In this document: positions 63,892 through 64,000 of the stretch, piece by piece | Layout: the number at the start of each line of letters is the position of its first letter | How positions within the stretch are numbered: position 1 is the first letter of the stretch | Assembly (NCBI GenBank): GCA_036381215.1 | Contig: DASVDF010000078.1 | Span: forward strand, 1-64,000 | Origin: IDS-8 sp036381215 | Lineage (GTDB): Bacteria; Pseudomonadota; Gammaproteobacteria; Steroidobacterales; Woeseiaceae | Reading direction: 5' to 3' | DNA: 64,000 nt | The notes under the pieces: model-generated | Database searches by the model: none | What the model was told of the DNA's origin: nothing | What the model saw: the letters and a program-made list of their open reading frames with translations, nothing else | Made by a program: the position numbers and the translations under genes

Positions 63892-64000
63892 GCCGCCAAG
63901 CCGCCCAGGCGGCGCATCGTGCGCGCCGTTCCGCTGCATGTTCGCCCTGCCCCGAAACGGCAAGCGAGCGAAATCGTTACCGACATTTCACCTCGATCGG

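Overview
The window is about 64 kb of GC-rich, densely coded chromosomal DNA with no rRNA, tRNA, phage or insertion sequence that I could recognise. The gene content fits a Gram-negative gammaproteobacterium near the Xanthomonadales/Nevskiales/Steroidobacterales. It includes a PBP1b with an LpoP-like partner, UrcA and DUF4382 proteins, CadC-like regulators carrying TolB-like domains, outer-membrane porins, and REP-type repeats built on GTAGGAGCGCGC. The order is an inference from gene content.

Layout. (1) 0-6.8 kb: a TetR regulator and a small unknown protein, then a minus-strand unit with a membrane winged-helix/TPR regulator, a lipoprotein, PBP1b and an overlapping TPR lipoprotein. (2) 6.9-12.1 kb: a polyamine operon, aguA - deoxyhypusine-synthase-like gene - speA - aguB, with a cluster of four hairpins inside it. 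(3) 12.1-16.4 kb: an ECF sigma factor, its zinc-finger anti-sigma factor, a secreted proline/glutamate-rich protein and a TPR/barrel outer-membrane protein, with a DUF4382 lipoprotein divergent. Sigma gene and lipoprotein gene share the same ECF-type promoter. (4) 16.4-25.3 kb: a SufR/ArsR-like regulator divergent from two membrane-protein genes, then GST, 1-Cys peroxiredoxin, cysteine synthase, an orphan sensor kinase, an EF-hand protein, a cupin, an M50-CBS protease and Pcm. (5) 25.5-28.6 kb: a four-gene membrane cluster (unknown, DUF421, TIGR02587-like, TIGR02588-like) and a hemerythrin gene, each behind a near-perfect sigma-54 promoter. (6) 28.6-37.4 kb: a broken lipoprotein gene, a BlaI/BlaR-like pair with a 39-bp palindromic operator, an Nramp-like transporter, UrcA, a truncated CadC-like regulator butted against a short-chain dehydrogenase remnant, a PD40 protein and a DUF2167 protein. 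(7) 37.6-42.2 kb: ehuBCDA (ectoine/hydroxyectoine ABC importer) and a CPA1 antiporter.

(8) 42.4-52.2 kb: a complete phosphate locus, phoB-phoR-pstS-porin-pstC-pstA-pstB-phoU, with Pho boxes before phoB, pstS and pstC. Then a DUF72 gene and a DUF885 peptidase. (9) 55.1-63.9 kb: a sulfate locus built on the same plan, sbp-porin-cysA-cysT-cysW followed by its own sensor kinase and OmpR-type response regulator. It has 11-bp-spaced GTAACCG-type repeats before sbp and before cysA, and its CysA carries an unusual ~220-residue C-terminal domain. This locus looks like a PhoBR-style two-component circuit attached to sulfate uptake and is, with the sigma-54 membrane/hemerythrin cluster, the best candidate in the window for a little-described system.

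Starts were chosen from ribosome binding sites, signal peptides and overlaps. GTG and TTG starts are common. Family names come from recognition of motifs, not from searches.
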